In this document: piece by piece, positions 17,217 through 24,913 of the stretch
Numbering within the stretch: position 1 is the stretch's first letter
Layout: each line of letters starts with the position of its first letter
DNA from: Micromonospora sp. M71_S20
GTDB lineage: Bacteria > Actinomycetota > Actinomycetes > Mycobacteriales > Micromonosporaceae
Length of the DNA stretch: 64,000 nucleotides
Direction of reading: 5' to 3'
Assembly (NCBI RefSeq): GCF_003664255.1
Contig: NZ_RCCV01000001.1
Location: 2,170,001-2,234,000, forward strand
Notes under the pieces: generated by a model
Database searches by the model: none
What the model was told of the DNA's origin: nothing
Seen by the model: the letters and a program-made list of their open reading frames with translations, nothing else
Position numbers and translations under genes: made by a program

Positions 17217-18142
17217 CGCCACTCCGCCTCGGCTACCTCTACGGCTTCGTCGCGTACCTGCTCTGGGGGTTCTTCCCGCTCTACCTGCGGCTGCTGCGCC
17301 CGGCCGGGTCGATCGAGATCCTGGCCCACCGCATCGTCTGGTCGGTGGCGTTCGTCGCCCTGCTGCTGGCGGCGATGCGCAACGTCGGCTTCCTGAAGGC
17401 GCTGCTGCGCCGGCCCCGGGCGCTGGCCGGCATCGGCGTCGCCGCCGCGCTGATCGCGGTGAACTGGGGCACCTACATCTACGGCGTGAACTCCGACCGG
17501 GTGGTGGAGACGGCCCTCGGCTACTTCATCAACCCGCTGGTGGTGGTGCTGCTGGGCGTCACCGTGCTGCGCGAGCGGCTACGGCCCACGCAGTGGGTGG
17601 CGCTCGGCATCGGCGGGCTGGCGGTGGCCGTGCTGACCGTCGACTACGGTCGGCTGCCATACCTGGCGCTGGTCCTGGCGTTCAGCTTCGCCGGGTACGG
17701 CCTGGCCAAGAAGCAGCTCGGGCTGCCCGCCGCCGAGGGGCTCTTCGTCGAGTCGGCGGTGCTGGCGCTGCCCGCGCTGGCGTACCTGGGTTGGCTCACC
17801 GCCGCCGGCGACGGCACGTTCGGGCAGGTGTCGGTCGGGCACACCCTGCTGCTGGTGTCGGCCGGGGCGGCGACCGCGATCCCGCTGCTGCTCTTCGCCG
17901 GGGCGGCGAACCGGCTTCCGCTCACCGGTCTCGGCATGATCCAGTACCTCGCCCCGATCCTCCAGCTCGGCTGTGGGGTGCTGATCTTCCACGAGCCGAT
18001 GCCGCCGGCCCGGCTCGCCGGCTTCGCCCTGGTCTGGGCCGCGCTGATCGTCTTCACCGTCGACGCCGTGCGCCACTCGCGCCATGCCCGCGCCGCCACC
18101 CTCGCCGCCCGCCGGGCCGAGGCCGCCGCCGCGCCCCGCTGA
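17213..18142 (+). CDS. rarD: RarD/EamA-family membrane transporter
   Basis: A 309-residue drug/metabolite transporter superfamily protein with about ten transmembrane helices in two EamA repeats. The N-terminus GYLYGFVAYLLWGFFPLYLR and the ILAHRIVWS motif are diagnostic of RarD (chloramphenicol-sensitivity protein family); the physiological substrate is unknown. The GTG start at 17213 overlaps the GNAT stop and also has GGAGG 2 nt upstream and a TACGGT box at 17201-17206, so it may additionally have its own leaderless promoter. Its stop codon lies in the arm of a perfect palindrome shared with the convergent anti-sigma gene. Confidence 0.9.
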   Translation: MTPLRLGYLYGFVAYLLWGFFPLYLRLLRPAGSIEILAHRIVWSVAFVALLLAAMRNVGFLKALLRRPRALAGIGVAAALIAVNWGTYIYGVNSDRVVETALGYFINPLVVVLLGVTVLRERLRPTQWVALGIGGLAVAVLTVDYGRLPYLALVLAFSFAGYGLAKKQLGLPAAEGLFVESAVLALPALAYLGWLTAAGDGTFGQVSVGHTLLLVSAGAATAIPLLLFAGAANRLPLTGLGMIQYLAPILQLGCGVLIFHEPMPPARLAGFALVWAALIVFTVDAVRHSRHARAATLAARRAEAAAAPR

Positions 18143-18159
18143 CCCGCGCGGGTCAGCGG
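18136..18159. terminator. 24-bp perfect palindrome holding both convergent stop codons
   Basis: The palindrome (half-site CCGCTGACCCGC) covers the last codons of rarD and of the anti-sigma gene. The TGA of rarD is at 18140-18142 and the TGA of the opposite gene at 18155-18153, one in each arm. In RNA of either strand it makes a 10-bp stem with a GCGC loop, a compact bidirectional terminator. Confidence 0.75.
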
Positions 18160-18845
18160 ACGTCGTAGACGAGGACGGGGGTGCCGTCGGCGCGCAGCAG
18201 CTCCAGCCGGACCAGCTCCGCGTCGGTGAACCGGGTCGCGCCGGTGATCCGCAGGTCGTCGCCGGGCGCGGCGAGCCAGGACCCGACCTGCTCCGTCGCG
18301 CCGCCCGGGCCGTGCGCCACCAGCCGGAAGGTGTACGCCTTGGCGTAGCCGGCCTTCGCGTCGTACCCGCAGCGCATCTTCACCTCGGTGCCCCATTCGG
18401 TGCCGTTGAGGGCGATCTCGGCGTGCACCGGCACCGTCCCGGCGACCGGCTGCATGGCGACCATCCGCACCTCGACCGGGGTCGGGCCGGCCGCCTCCCG
18501 GGGCAGCAGGACGGCGGTGCCGGCGCCGACGACCAGGGCCAGCGCGACGGCCGCGAGCGCGGTGAGGGCGTACCGGCGGCGGGTGGCCGACCGCTCCCGG
18601 CGGCGGCGCTCCCGCGCGGCGGCGAGCAGTTCGGGCACCCTGGGATCCTCCGGCGGCGGCAGGAACTGCTCCAGCCCGGCCGGGTCGAGCCGGCCGAGCA
18701 GCCCGGGCAGGACGGCGATCTCGGCGACCGCCTGCCGGCAGGCGGCGCAGCCGGCGAGGTGCCGCTCGTAGGCCACCCGGTCGGCGGGGGCCAGCGCACC
18801 CAGCACGTACGCGCCGTCGTCGTGCGCGAACTCGCACCGGGTCAT
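18153..18845 (-). CDS. Anti-sigma factor with zf-HC2 zinc-binding domain
   Basis: A 230-residue single-pass membrane protein. The N-terminal cytosolic domain has the anti-sigma zinc motif H-x3-C-x2-C (HLAGCAAC, about residues 29-36). One transmembrane helix (YALTALAAVALALVVGAGTAVLL, about residues 90-112) follows a basic stretch. The extracytoplasmic C-terminus is a beta-rich domain (VHAEIALNGTEWGTEVKMRC) like the RskA/anti-sigma-K type. The ATG overlaps the sigma gene stop (ATGA, 18842-18845), so it is translated together with its cognate sigma factor and should sequester it at the membrane. Confidence 0.92.
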   Translation of the reverse strand: MTRCEFAHDDGAYVLGALAPADRVAYERHLAGCAACRQAVAEIAVLPGLLGRLDPAGLEQFLPPPEDPRVPELLAAARERRRRERSATRRRYALTALAAVALALVVGAGTAVLLPREAAGPTPVEVRMVAMQPVAGTVPVHAEIALNGTEWGTEVKMRCGYDAKAGYAKAYTFRLVAHGPGGATEQVGSWLAAPGDDLRITGATRFTDAELVRLELLRADGTPVLVYDVR

Positions 18846-19357
18846 TCCGTCACCCCCATCTCGGCCAGGACCAACCGTAGTGAGCGCAGGGCGTAGTGGG
18901 TTCGGGACTTGACCGTGCCGGGCGGTACGCCCAGCCGGGAGGCCGCCTCCGCCACCGACCGTCCCTGGTAGAAGCACTCGACCAGCACCTCCCGGTGGGT
19001 GGGGCTGAGCCGGTTCAGCGCCTCGGCGACGGTCCACGCCTCCACCGCGCGTTCCGCCTCGTCCACGGCCTCGGGGGGCTCGGGCAGCTCGTCGGTGAAG
19101 ATCTCGCCGACCCGGGCGGAGCGGCGCCGCCAGGCGTCGATGGCCAGGTTGCGGGCGGTGGTGAAGAGCCAGGACCGGACCGAGCCGCGCGTCGGGTCGA
19201 GCGACTCCGGGTGCCGCCAGGCCCGCAGCAGCGTCTCCTGCACCAGGTCCTCGGCCCGCTGCCGGTCGCCGTTGACCAGCCGCAGGGCGTGCGCGTACAG
19301 CGCCTCGGCGTGCTCGTCGTGCAGCGCGCGGAGCAGGTGGGCGTCGTGGTCGCTGAT
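18842..19357 (-). CDS. ECF-family RNA polymerase sigma factor with apparent non-standard ATC start
   Basis: About 171 residues. Region 2 (ALYAHALRLVNGDRQRAEDLVQETLLRAWRHP) and region 4 (LSPTHREVLVECFYQGRSVAEAASRLGVPPGTVKSR) are both complete, typical of SigK/SigL-like ECF factors paired with zf-HC2 anti-sigma proteins. No in-frame ATG, GTG or TTG exists between the upstream in-frame stop and the GTG at 19243, which lies inside region 2 and would cut off its first half. The best start is ATC at 19357: GAGGAG lies 6 nt upstream and SDHDAHLLRALHDEHAEALY follows directly. A promoter-like TGAACC/CGTATT pair 50 nt upstream fits this. The stop overlaps the anti-sigma start. Confidence 0.85.
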   Translation of the reverse strand: MSDHDAHLLRALHDEHAEALYAHALRLVNGDRQRAEDLVQETLLRAWRHPESLDPTRGSVRSWLFTTARNLAIDAWRRRSARVGEIFTDELPEPPEAVDEAERAVEAWTVAEALNRLSPTHREVLVECFYQGRSVAEAASRLGVPPGTVKSRTHYALRSLRLVLAEMGVTE

Positions 19358-19406
19358 GGCGGTCTCCTCGCTGTCGGCGCGAGTCCGGCGGTGGCGTTCG
19401 CACGGG

Positions 19407-19434
19407 AATACGCGCCGCCGCCCCGAACGGTTCA
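19407..19434 (-). promoter_or_regulatory. Predicted ECF promoter (TGAACC, 16 nt, CGTATT) for the sigma operon
   Basis: On the minus strand TGAACC (19434-19429) and CGTATT (19412-19407) are spaced by 16 nt. This fits the TGAACC/CGT pattern known for SigL-type actinobacterial ECF factors, so the pair probably drives its own transcription. The transcript would start near 19400, giving a 5' leader of about 40 nt. Confidence 0.5.
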
Positions 19435-19585
19435 GCCGCAGGTCACCGTGGGATTCCCGGCCGAGGTGTTCACGCCCGGTTCACGCCGCCGCCGACGCTC
19501 GCTCACCGCGCCCTCCTAGCGTCCGGCGGGTATGCACGCCAGCGGCTGGTCCGGCGTGCACCGACCCCATCAGGAGGCTCCTTCC

Positions 19586-21697
19586 ATGAGCGACCGTCCC
19601 CGGCTGCTCCCGTTGCTGGGCGCCACCCGCCACGGCAGCCGCGACGCCATGACCTGTCTCTACCGGTGCGGCAACGCGTGCGACCACCCGGTGCCCAACA
19701 CGTCCGACAACGCGTACTTCGGAGACGTGGTCAACGCGGAGGTGTCCCGGCGCGGCGTGGTCCGGGCCGGCGCGGTCGGCGCGCTGGTCCTCGGCTTCGG
19801 CGGCGCGGTGGCCGGCGCCGCCCCCGCCGCGGCCGCCCCCGCCACCCCCGTGGTCCCGGGGGCGGCCGGCTTCGACCGCCCCGCCGGTGGCGTCGGCAGC
19901 GGCGCGCTGACCTTCAAGCCGGTCCCGCCGAACACCCTCGACAGCCTCGTCGTGCCCAACGGGTACGACCACGCGGTCGTCCTGCGCTGGGGCGACCCGG
20001 TCGTGCCGGGCGCCCCCGAGTTCGACGTACGCGCCCAGACCGCCGCCGCCCAGGCCGGGCAGTTCGGCTACAACAACGACTTCGTCGGGGTGCTGCCACT
20101 GGACGGGCGCCGCCGGGCGCTGCTCGTGGTCAACCACGAGTACACCAACGAGGACCTGATGTTCCCCGGCTTCACCAGCCAGGACGCGCTGAGCGTCGAG
20201 CAGCTGCGGATCGCGATGGCCGCGCACGGCATGTCCGTGGTGGAGCTGGAGCGGGTCGACGGCACCGGGCAGTGGCGGCCGGTCACCAAGGGCCGGCGGC
20301 AGTACAACCGGCGGGTCACGGCGCTGGCCACGAAGTTCGAGCTGACCGGGCCGGCCGCCGGCTCGGCGCACCTGCGGACCGCCGCCGACCCGAAGGGCCG
20401 TACGGTCGTCGGCACGCTGAACAACTGCGCCGGCGGGGTGACCCCGTGGGGCACCGTGCTCTCCGGCGAGGAGAACTTCAACCAGTACTTCGTCGGCGGC
20501 GACGCGGTCGCCGAGGAGGTCAAGCCGAAGCTGGCCCGGTACGGCATCACCACCACCACCCGTTACCCGAGCGGCAGCCGCAAGTGGGAGCGCGCCGACG
20601 AGCGGTTCGACCTGGCGAAGCACCCGAACGAGGCCAACCGGCACGGCTGGATCGTGGAGATCGACCCGTACGACCCGGAGAGCCGCCCGCGCAAGCACAC
20701 CGCGCTGGGCCGGTTCAAGCACGAGGGCGCGAACGTCATCGTCGCCAGGAGCGGGCACGTGGTCGCGTACATGGGCGACGACGAGCGGTTCGACTACCTG
20801 TACAAGTTCGTCTCCGACAAGAAGTTCATGAAGGGCAACTCCTGGGTGGCCCGCCGGCACAACCTGACGCTGCTGGAGTCGGGCACGCTCTACGTGGCCA
20901 AGCTCGACGAGACGAGCGCCGGCGAGATCGACGGCTCCGGCAGGCTCCCCTCCGACGGGGCGTTCGACGGCCGGGGCCGGTGGATCAGGCTGGTCAGCGG
21001 CAACCGCTCGTACGTCGACGGGATGACGGCCGCCGACGTGCTCACCTTCACCCGGCTGGCCGGCGACAAGGTCGGGGCGACCAAGATGGACCGCCCGGAG
21101 GACGTCGAGCCGAGCCTGCTCACCGGCAAGGTGTACGTGGCGCTGACCAACAACACCGACCGGGGCAAGGCCGGCAAGCCGGCCGCCGACGAGGCCAACC
21201 CGCGCAACCTGAACAAGCACGGTCAGGTGCTGGAGCTGGTCGAGGACCGCGGCGACAACGCGGGCGAGACCTTCGCCTGGTCGCTGCCGATCGTCGCCGG
21301 TGACCCGGCGGACCCGTCGACCTTCTTCGCCGGGTACGACAAGACGAAGGTCTCCCCGATCTCCTGCCCGGACAACGTGGCGTTCGACGCCACCGGGAAC
21401 CTCTGGATCTCCACGGACGGCAACGCGCTGGGCAGCAACGACGGCCTCTTCGCCACGGCCGTCGAGGGGCCGGAGCGGGGCCACCTGAAGCAGTTCCTCA
21501 CCGTGCCGGTGGGCGCGGAGGCCTGCGGCCCCTTCATCACCGGGGACAACCGCTCGGTCTTCGTGGCCGTGCAGCACCCGGGCGAGCTCAGCGGCGCCTC
21601 CGTCGAGAAGCCGGCCTCGAACTGGCCGGACGGCGACTACGCCAAGCCGGGCGTGGTGGTGGCCTGGCGCCTGGACGGCGGGCCGATCGGCAGCTGA
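19586..21697 (+). CDS. phoX: PhoX-family Tat-exported alkaline phosphatase
   Basis: A 703-residue member of the PhoX (DUF839) family, calcium/iron phosphatases that release phosphate from organic esters outside the cell. The ATG at 19586 has AGGAGG 8 nt upstream. A long N-region (53 residues) precedes the twin-arginine motif SRRGVV (54-59) and a hydrophobic Ala-rich core, as is usual in PhoX. Family motifs include NNCAGGVTPWGTVLSGEENF (metal/active site Cys and Glu), GWIVEIDPYDPES, and SCPDNVAFDATGNLWIS. It is divergent from the ECF sigma operon; the shared 228-bp intergenic region suggests, but does not prove, control by that sigma factor. Confidence 0.9.
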   Translation: MSDRPRLLPLLGATRHGSRDAMTCLYRCGNACDHPVPNTSDNAYFGDVVNAEVSRRGVVRAGAVGALVLGFGGAVAGAAPAAAAPATPVVPGAAGFDRPAGGVGSGALTFKPVPPNTLDSLVVPNGYDHAVVLRWGDPVVPGAPEFDVRAQTAAAQAGQFGYNNDFVGVLPLDGRRRALLVVNHEYTNEDLMFPGFTSQDALSVEQLRIAMAAHGMSVVELERVDGTGQWRPVTKGRRQYNRRVTALATKFELTGPAAGSAHLRTAADPKGRTVVGTLNNCAGGVTPWGTVLSGEENFNQYFVGGDAVAEEVKPKLARYGITTTTRYPSGSRKWERADERFDLAKHPNEANRHGWIVEIDPYDPESRPRKHTALGRFKHEGANVIVARSGHVVAYMGDDERFDYLYKFVSDKKFMKGNSWVARRHNLTLLESGTLYVAKLDETSAGEIDGSGRLPSDGAFDGRGRWIRLVSGNRSYVDGMTAADVLTFTRLAGDKVGATKMDRPEDVEPSLLTGKVYVALTNNTDRGKAGKPAADEANPRNLNKHGQVLELVEDRGDNAGETFAWSLPIVAGDPADPSTFFAGYDKTKVSPISCPDNVAFDATGNLWISTDGNALGSNDGLFATAVEGPERGHLKQFLTVPVGAEACGPFITGDNRSVFVAVQHPGELSGASVEKPASNWPDGDYAKPGVVVAWRLDGGPIGS

Positions 21698-21732
21698 CCA
21701 CTCCTCGGGCGGTCGGCGCCGGACCGCCGCCG

Positions 21733-21761
21733 GGGCCCTCTCCCAGCCGGGGAGAGGGCCC
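21733..21761 (+). terminator. 12-bp perfect hairpin terminator after phoX
   Basis: Arms at 21733-21744 and 21750-21761 pair perfectly around AGCCG. It lies between the convergent phoX and IclR-family genes and may serve both. Confidence 0.85.
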
Positions 21762-21866
21762 TCGGTCGTTGCGACCCGACGTGACCGGCGCCGGGGCAGC
21801 GGGGCACCGGGCAGCGGGACACGGCAGCGTGCCCCGGAGCGGCCCGCCCGGCCGGTGGCGGGCGGG

Positions 21867-22649
21867 TCAGCTGTCGGCGGCCAGGTTGTCGGCGATCGTC
21901 CGGGCGACGGTGAGCAGCTTCGCCCGGACCACGCGGGCGGAGGTCATCATCTCGCCGGCCGGCAGCGCGCAGGCCAGCACGACCCGCCGCTCCATGTCCT
22001 TGTCGGGGCTGACCAGCACCGCCGCGCAGGCCACGCCCTGCCGGAACTGCCCCAGCTCCAGCTGCATGCCCCGCCGGTCCCCGGCGGCCAGGTCGACCTC
22101 GAACGCCTCGGCCGTGGTCAGGGTGGCGGAGGTGAACGGACGCATGCCGTAGTCGCGCAGGTAGCGGAAGCGTTGCTCGGCGGTCAGCGTGGCGAGCAGC
22201 GCCTTGCCGAGGGCGGTCGCGTGCGCTCCCTCGTCGAACCCGGGCACCATGTCCTCCAGGTACGGCGAGCGCGGGCCCTCGGCCACGGCCGTGACCGCCA
22301 CCTGGCCACCCACGAAGCGGCCCAGGTAGTGGCTGTAGCCGGTGTCCAGGGCGGCCCGGCGCAGGCTCTCCCCGACCGCCGGCGGCCCCCGGAAAGCCGT
22401 CACCAGCTCGCGGTAGCGGTCGGCCACCTCCAGACCCACGATGTACGTGCCGTCCTCGCGCCGGATCACGTAGCCCTCGTAGGCCAGGGTGCGGACCAGG
22501 TGGTAGGTCGTCGCCACGGTCAGCTCGCAGCGCCGCGCGATCTGCTTGACGGTGAGCCCCTTCGGGGCGCGACCGACCGACTCGAGCACGCGTAGCGCGC
22601 GGGACACACTCCGGATGAGATCCGAAGGTTCCGCCAAGGGGTCGCGCAC
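21867..22649 (-). CDS. IclR-family transcriptional regulator
   Basis: A 260-residue regulator. The N-terminal winged helix-turn-helix (RALRVLESVGRAPKGLTVKQIARRCELTVATTYHLVRTL) and the C-terminal effector domain (MVPGFDEGAHATALGKALLA; ACAAVLVSPD) are characteristic of IclR. GTG at 22649 is preferred to GTG at 22655 because GGAGG is 5 nt upstream of the former. It is divergent from an MFS permease, and an inverted repeat lies between the two genes, so it probably controls that transporter and itself. The effector is unknown. Confidence 0.92.
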   Translation of the reverse strand: MRDPLAEPSDLIRSVSRALRVLESVGRAPKGLTVKQIARRCELTVATTYHLVRTLAYEGYVIRREDGTYIVGLEVADRYRELVTAFRGPPAVGESLRRAALDTGYSHYLGRFVGGQVAVTAVAEGPRSPYLEDMVPGFDEGAHATALGKALLATLTAEQRFRYLRDYGMRPFTSATLTTAEAFEVDLAAGDRRGMQLELGQFRQGVACAAVLVSPDKDMERRVVLACALPAGEMMTSARVVRAKLLTVARTIADNLAADS

Positions 22650-22686
22650 AACCACCTCCGCCGCCGGGGACTTACACCATATGAAA

Positions 22687-22712
22687 AACAGGCCCGGTGC
22701 GAAATGCCTGTT
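22687..22712. promoter_or_regulatory. Candidate IclR operator: AACAGGC-N12-GCCTGTT
   Basis: A perfect 7-bp inverted repeat (22687-22693 and 22706-22712) lies in the 154-bp divergent spacer, and another ACAGGC half-site occurs at 22755-22760. Position and symmetry fit a regulator site for both promoters. A possible -10 (TAGGTT, 22789-22794) lies 9 nt before the permease ATG. Confidence 0.5.
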
Positions 22713-22803
22713 CGGGTGGAGGATGCCAGATCGTCATGAACGCGGCGTTGCTCGACAGGCACGTTCCGTGACGCAAACGGCGCTCGCGTAGGTTTGCCGG
22801 ACC

Positions 22804-23985
22804 ATGACCGACATCGCGTTGCAGCCCGCCCCGGGCGTCACCCCGCCCCGGCCAGGCCGGGCCGTGACCGGGGCCGTCGCCGTCACCATCGCCTGCGTCC
22901 TGCCGGTCTTCCTGCTCGGCGGGCTCGCCGTGCAGATGGGCGAGGACCTGGGCTTCTCCCCGGCCGGGCTGGGCCTGGCCGTGTCGGTCTACTTCGGGGT
23001 GGGCGCGCTGGCCTCGGTGCCCTCCGGCGTCCTCGCCGAGCGGCACGGGCCGACGGTGGTGGCCCGCGCCGGCATCCTGCTCTCCGCCGCCTGCCTGCTG
23101 GCCGTGGCGGGGCTGGCCCGTTCGTACCCGGTCCTGCTCGGGCTGCTCGCGCTCGCCGGCACCGCCAACGCCCTCGGTCAGCTCGCCAGCAACGCCACGC
23201 TCGCCCGGCACGTGCCGGCCCGCAGACAGGGGCTGTCGTTCGGGGTGAAGCAGGCCGCCATCCCCGTTGCCACCCTGCTGGCCGGGGCCGCGGTGCCGAC
23301 CGTGGCGCTGACGGCCGGCTGGCGCTGGGCGTTCGTGGCGGCGGCCGGCGCGGCCCTGGCGGCGCTGCCGGCCGTACCCGCTCGGGAGCCGCGCCCCGCC
23401 CGGACGGCCGCCCCCACCCGCGCCGGCCGCGCCACCGCGGCCCTGGTCGTGGTCGGTGCGGCCGGGACGTTCGCCGCGGCCGCCGCGAACGCGCTCGGCA
23501 CCTTCGTCGTCGACTCCGCCGCCGGCCGGGGGCTGTCACCCGGGCTGGCCGGGCTGACCCTGACCCTGGGCAGCGCGGTCTGCGTGGCGGCCCGGATCGT
23601 CGTCGGCTGGCTCGCGGACCGCCGCGCCACCGGACACGTCGCCCTCATCGCCGGCATGCTCGTGGTCGGCGCGGCCGGGCTCGGCCTGCTCGCGGCGGCC
23701 GGGCCGGTGCCGCTGGTGGCCGGCGTGCTGCTCGGCTTCGGTCTGGGCTGGGCGTGGCCGGGCCTGATGACCTTCGCGGTGGTCCGGCTGCACCCGCAGG
23801 CCCCGGCCGCCGCCACCTCGGTCACCCAGACCGGGGTGTACGCGGGCGGCTGCCTCGGCCCGCTCGGCCTCGGTGCCGTGGCCGCGCACGCCGGCTACCC
23901 GGCGATGTGGCTCGTGGCCGCCGGGTCGATGCTGCTGGCCGCCGCCCTGATGCTCGCCGGCAGCCGGCTGCTCGCCCGCCGCTGA
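22804..23985 (+). CDS. Major facilitator superfamily permease
   Basis: A 393-residue, very Ala/Leu/Gly-rich protein with about twelve transmembrane helices. The A-motif-like loop between helices 2 and 3 reads GVLAERHGPTVVARAG, and the matching cytosolic loop in the second half reads GWLADRRATGHVAL. The substrate is unknown. It has no clear Shine-Dalgarno; a TAGGTT box 9 nt upstream of the ATG suggests a very short leader or none. It is probably controlled by the divergent IclR regulator. Confidence 0.9.
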   Translation: MTDIALQPAPGVTPPRPGRAVTGAVAVTIACVLPVFLLGGLAVQMGEDLGFSPAGLGLAVSVYFGVGALASVPSGVLAERHGPTVVARAGILLSAACLLAVAGLARSYPVLLGLLALAGTANALGQLASNATLARHVPARRQGLSFGVKQAAIPVATLLAGAAVPTVALTAGWRWAFVAAAGAALAALPAVPAREPRPARTAAPTRAGRATAALVVVGAAGTFAAAAANALGTFVVDSAAGRGLSPGLAGLTLTLGSAVCVAARIVVGWLADRRATGHVALIAGMLVVGAAGLGLLAAAGPVPLVAGVLLGFGLGWAWPGLMTFAVVRLHPQAPAAATSVTQTGVYAGGCLGPLGLGAVAAHAGYPAMWLVAAGSMLLAAALMLAGSRLLARR

Positions 23986-24018
23986 GCCCTGCCGGGCCGA
24001 CCTGTCGGCACCGGGGGC

Positions 24019-24031
24019 TAGTTTGCCTGTC
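24019..24031 (+). promoter_or_regulatory. Leaderless -10 box (TAGTTT, 7 nt, ATG)
   Basis: TAGTTT (24019-24024) is exactly 7 nt before the ATG of the DUF6915-like gene. Confidence 0.6.
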
Positions 24032-24391
24032 ATGAACTCCTGGCACCACGCCCAGTCGGCCGCGCGCAAGTGGGGAGGCATTCCGGAGGACTACCTGCCG
24101 ATCGAGGAGTTCATCGACTCCTCCAAGCAGATCATCGGCGACGTCCGGCACCGCGCGATGTACCACCACACCGCGGGCATCTACCTCTGCCAGCGGATCT
24201 TCGGCGACACGTTGCAGGTCGGCCGCAGGCGCGTACCGGTCCGTCTGATCGCCGAACGACACGTGCTGGAGGACCTCGGCTGGCTGCCCAGCCCTGCCGA
24301 CTACTTCTCGGGAATGCCGATCCGTCCCTGGATGTCCGGCGCCCAGCGTAAGAACCTGCCCCTCTCCACCCTGCTCGGAGACGACACGTGA
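24032..24391 (+). CDS. DUF6915-like protein
   Basis: A 119-residue cytosolic protein of unknown function. The pattern NSWHHAQSAARKWGG, DYLPIEEFIDSSK, RHRAMYHHTAGIYLC and RLIAERHVLEDLGWLPS matches what I recall of the DUF6915 family, found in bacteria and some phages. It is rich in His, with HH pairs that could bind a metal; this is inference. Its TGA overlaps the GTG of the next gene (GTGA, 24388-24391), so the two form a pair. Confidence 0.75.
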   Translation: MNSWHHAQSAARKWGGIPEDYLPIEEFIDSSKQIIGDVRHRAMYHHTAGIYLCQRIFGDTLQVGRRRVPVRLIAERHVLEDLGWLPSPADYFSGMPIRPWMSGAQRKNLPLSTLLGDDT

Positions 24392-24870
24392 GTCACATCA
24401 GCTTTCTCGGCATTCCGGTCGAGGGCGACATCACCCCGGCCCGCCGGGTTACGCAGCGCCCCCTGGAGGAACTGCGGCCCCTGCTGCGAGCCCTGCTCGA
24501 CGACGACGTCGTCACCGAGTTCGGCTGGCGGCAGTACTCCCCCTACTTCAACGACGGGGACACGTGCGACTTCAGCGTCGAGGGGTTCTGGATGCGCACC
24601 ACCGGCGACGGGCCTCGGGTCGACCCGAAAGACCTCAGGGTAGGCAAGTACGCCGAACCCCACCCCAGCCTCGGGGGTTCGCGGTGGGTCTCCGGTAGGC
24701 GCGGGCCCTACCAGGGCCGCGACGAGGCCCGCCACCAGCGCGCGTACGCCCTCGCCGTGGCGCTCGAGGAGGGCTACTTCGACAACGTCCTGCTGGATGC
24801 CTTCGGCGACCATGCCGAGGTGACGGTGCGCCGGGAGGGGATCCAGGTCCGGTACTACGTGCACGAGTGA
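24388..24870 (+). CDS. Protein of unknown function, coupled to the DUF6915-like gene
   Basis: A 160-residue acidic protein without signal peptide or membrane helix. I do not recognise a family. It holds TEFGWRQYSPYFNDGDTCDFSVEGFWMRT in the middle and DARHQRAYALAV-type helices near the end, looking like a compact alpha/beta domain. The GTG start overlaps the upstream stop. The same two-gene arrangement, a helix-rich His protein and an acidic partner, could indicate a complex. Confidence 0.7.
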   Translation: MSHISFLGIPVEGDITPARRVTQRPLEELRPLLRALLDDDVVTEFGWRQYSPYFNDGDTCDFSVEGFWMRTTGDGPRVDPKDLRVGKYAEPHPSLGGSRWVSGRRGPYQGRDEARHQRAYALAVALEEGYFDNVLLDAFGDHAEVTVRREGIQVRYYVHE

Positions 24871-24913
24871 GCGACCGACGGGCCGCCCCCGCAGCGGGAC
24901 GGTCCCCGGGGTG

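Noticed and set aside
18842..19243. A 133-residue sigma factor starting at GTG 19243
   Set aside because: It would begin inside region 2 (VQETLLRAW). The upstream codons continue region 2 in frame and are preceded by a good ribosome binding site at the ATC.
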